Shown: one piece after another, positions 39,134 through 39,278 of the stretch | Layout of the letters: the number at the start of each line of letters is the position of its first letter | Position numbering within the stretch: position 1 is the first letter of the stretch | Origin: CAADGU01 sp964467705 | Lineage (GTDB): Bacteria; Chloroflexota; Anaerolineae; Promineifilales; Promineifilaceae | Length of the DNA stretch: 39,278 bases | Assembly (NCBI GenBank): GCA_964467705.1 | Contig: CAYXUZ010000046.1 | Location: forward strand, 1 to 39,278 | Reading direction: 5' to 3' | The notes under the pieces: generated by a model | Told to the model about the DNA's origin: nothing | What the model saw: the letters and a program-made list of their open reading frames with translations, nothing else | The model's database searches: none | Made by a program: the position numbers and the translations under genes

Positions 39134-39278
39134 ATGAGCGACTATCGCATTGAAAAAGATTCTTTAGGTGAATTGGAAGTACCGGCACAAGCTTATTGGG
39201 GTGTGCAAACTCAGCGCGCAATCCAAAATTTCCCCATTACCGGGTTGAAACCATATCCAGCGTTTGTCTGGTCTATGG
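39134..39278 (+). CDS. Aspartate ammonia-lyase / fumarase class II family, 3' end outside window
   Basis: 48 residues are visible: MSDYRIEKDSLGELEVPAQAYWGVQTQRAIQNFPITG and onward. The DSLGE-x-EVP-x-x-AYWG-x-QT-x-RA-x-NFP pattern is the N-terminal signature of the fumarase/aspartase superfamily. NFPITG followed by a Pro-rich stretch leans toward aspartase (aspartate to fumarate + ammonia), but class II fumarase cannot be excluded without the substrate loop. A GAGG ribosome site precedes the ATG. Confidence 0.85.
   Translation, partial: MSDYRIEKDSLGELEVPAQAYWGVQTQRAIQNFPITGLKPYPAFVWSM

Noticed and set aside
1..39278. tRNA or rRNA genes
   Set aside because: No cloverleaf-like or rRNA-like segments were noticed on either strand; a dedicated scan was not possible.

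Overview
The window looks like a chromosomal segment of a Chloroflexota bacterium, probably from the Anaerolineae/Caldilineae or Promineofilum-like side. This is an inference. It rests on the gene repertoire (paired Tat-exported DUF1800/DUF1501 proteins, 14-repeat WD40 STAND protein, FG-GAP protein ending in a YLPMIVK-type tail, large PTPS-related membrane protein, NifJ next to a DHOD-like protein), on leaderless promoters, and on a very strong 8-bp palindrome signature. No rRNA, tRNA, CRISPR array, transposase or phage gene was seen.

Layout. 1-3.6 kb: a STAND-type AAA/WD40 protein cut by the window edge, plus an SH3b lipoprotein; this part is poor in the ACGGCCGT palindrome. 3.6-11.7 kb: envelope genes (GT4 glycosyltransferase, NAD-dependent epimerase-like protein, PTPS-related membrane protein, DUF456 protein, LysM/YkuD L,D-transpeptidase, small membrane proteins). 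11.7-14.7 kb: a DUF1800-DUF1501 Tat-exported pair. 14.8-23.2 kb: central C3 metabolism (pyruvate phosphate dikinase, a small four-Cys protein, NifJ pyruvate:ferredoxin oxidoreductase, DHOD-like flavoprotein). 23.3-26.8 kb: a NACHT NTPase divergent from a tandem universal stress protein. 26.8-29.9 kb: a selenocysteine-containing formate dehydrogenase (in-frame UGA with a SECIS-like hairpin, plus a separate frameshift) and a FocA/FNT formate channel. 30.0-31.5 kb: a 47-aa protein translationally coupled to the first of two tandem SET-domain lysine methyltransferases. 31.5-39.3 kb: tgt, uppP, an FG-GAP surface protein, a candidate small RNA/attenuator, ornithine aminotransferase, an orphan HigA, Mn/Fe superoxide dismutase, a 7Fe-type ferredoxin, and the start of an aspartase/fumarase-family gene.

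How it fits together. PPDK, NifJ, ferredoxin, formate dehydrogenase and the formate channel suggest a flexible, at least facultatively anaerobic carbon metabolism in which pyruvate oxidation and formate turnover feed a low-potential electron pool. SOD and a ferredoxin expressed from near-identical promoters suggest regular oxygen exposure.

The most unusual signals are genome-scale rather than single genes. (1) ACGGCCGT occurs about 88 times by my count, against less than one expected by chance. (2) Many gene junctions carry hairpins built from 7-bp units, each with a different unit sequence. They sit just upstream of ribosome-binding sites, supply stop codons and C-terminal tails, and in two cases lie inside coding sequence. 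(3) Several genes lack a Shine-Dalgarno sequence and carry a TANNAT box, usually followed by CCC, 6-9 nt before the ATG, as expected for leaderless mRNAs. The best candidate for an undescribed protein system is the 47-aa protein plus twin SET methyltransferases.
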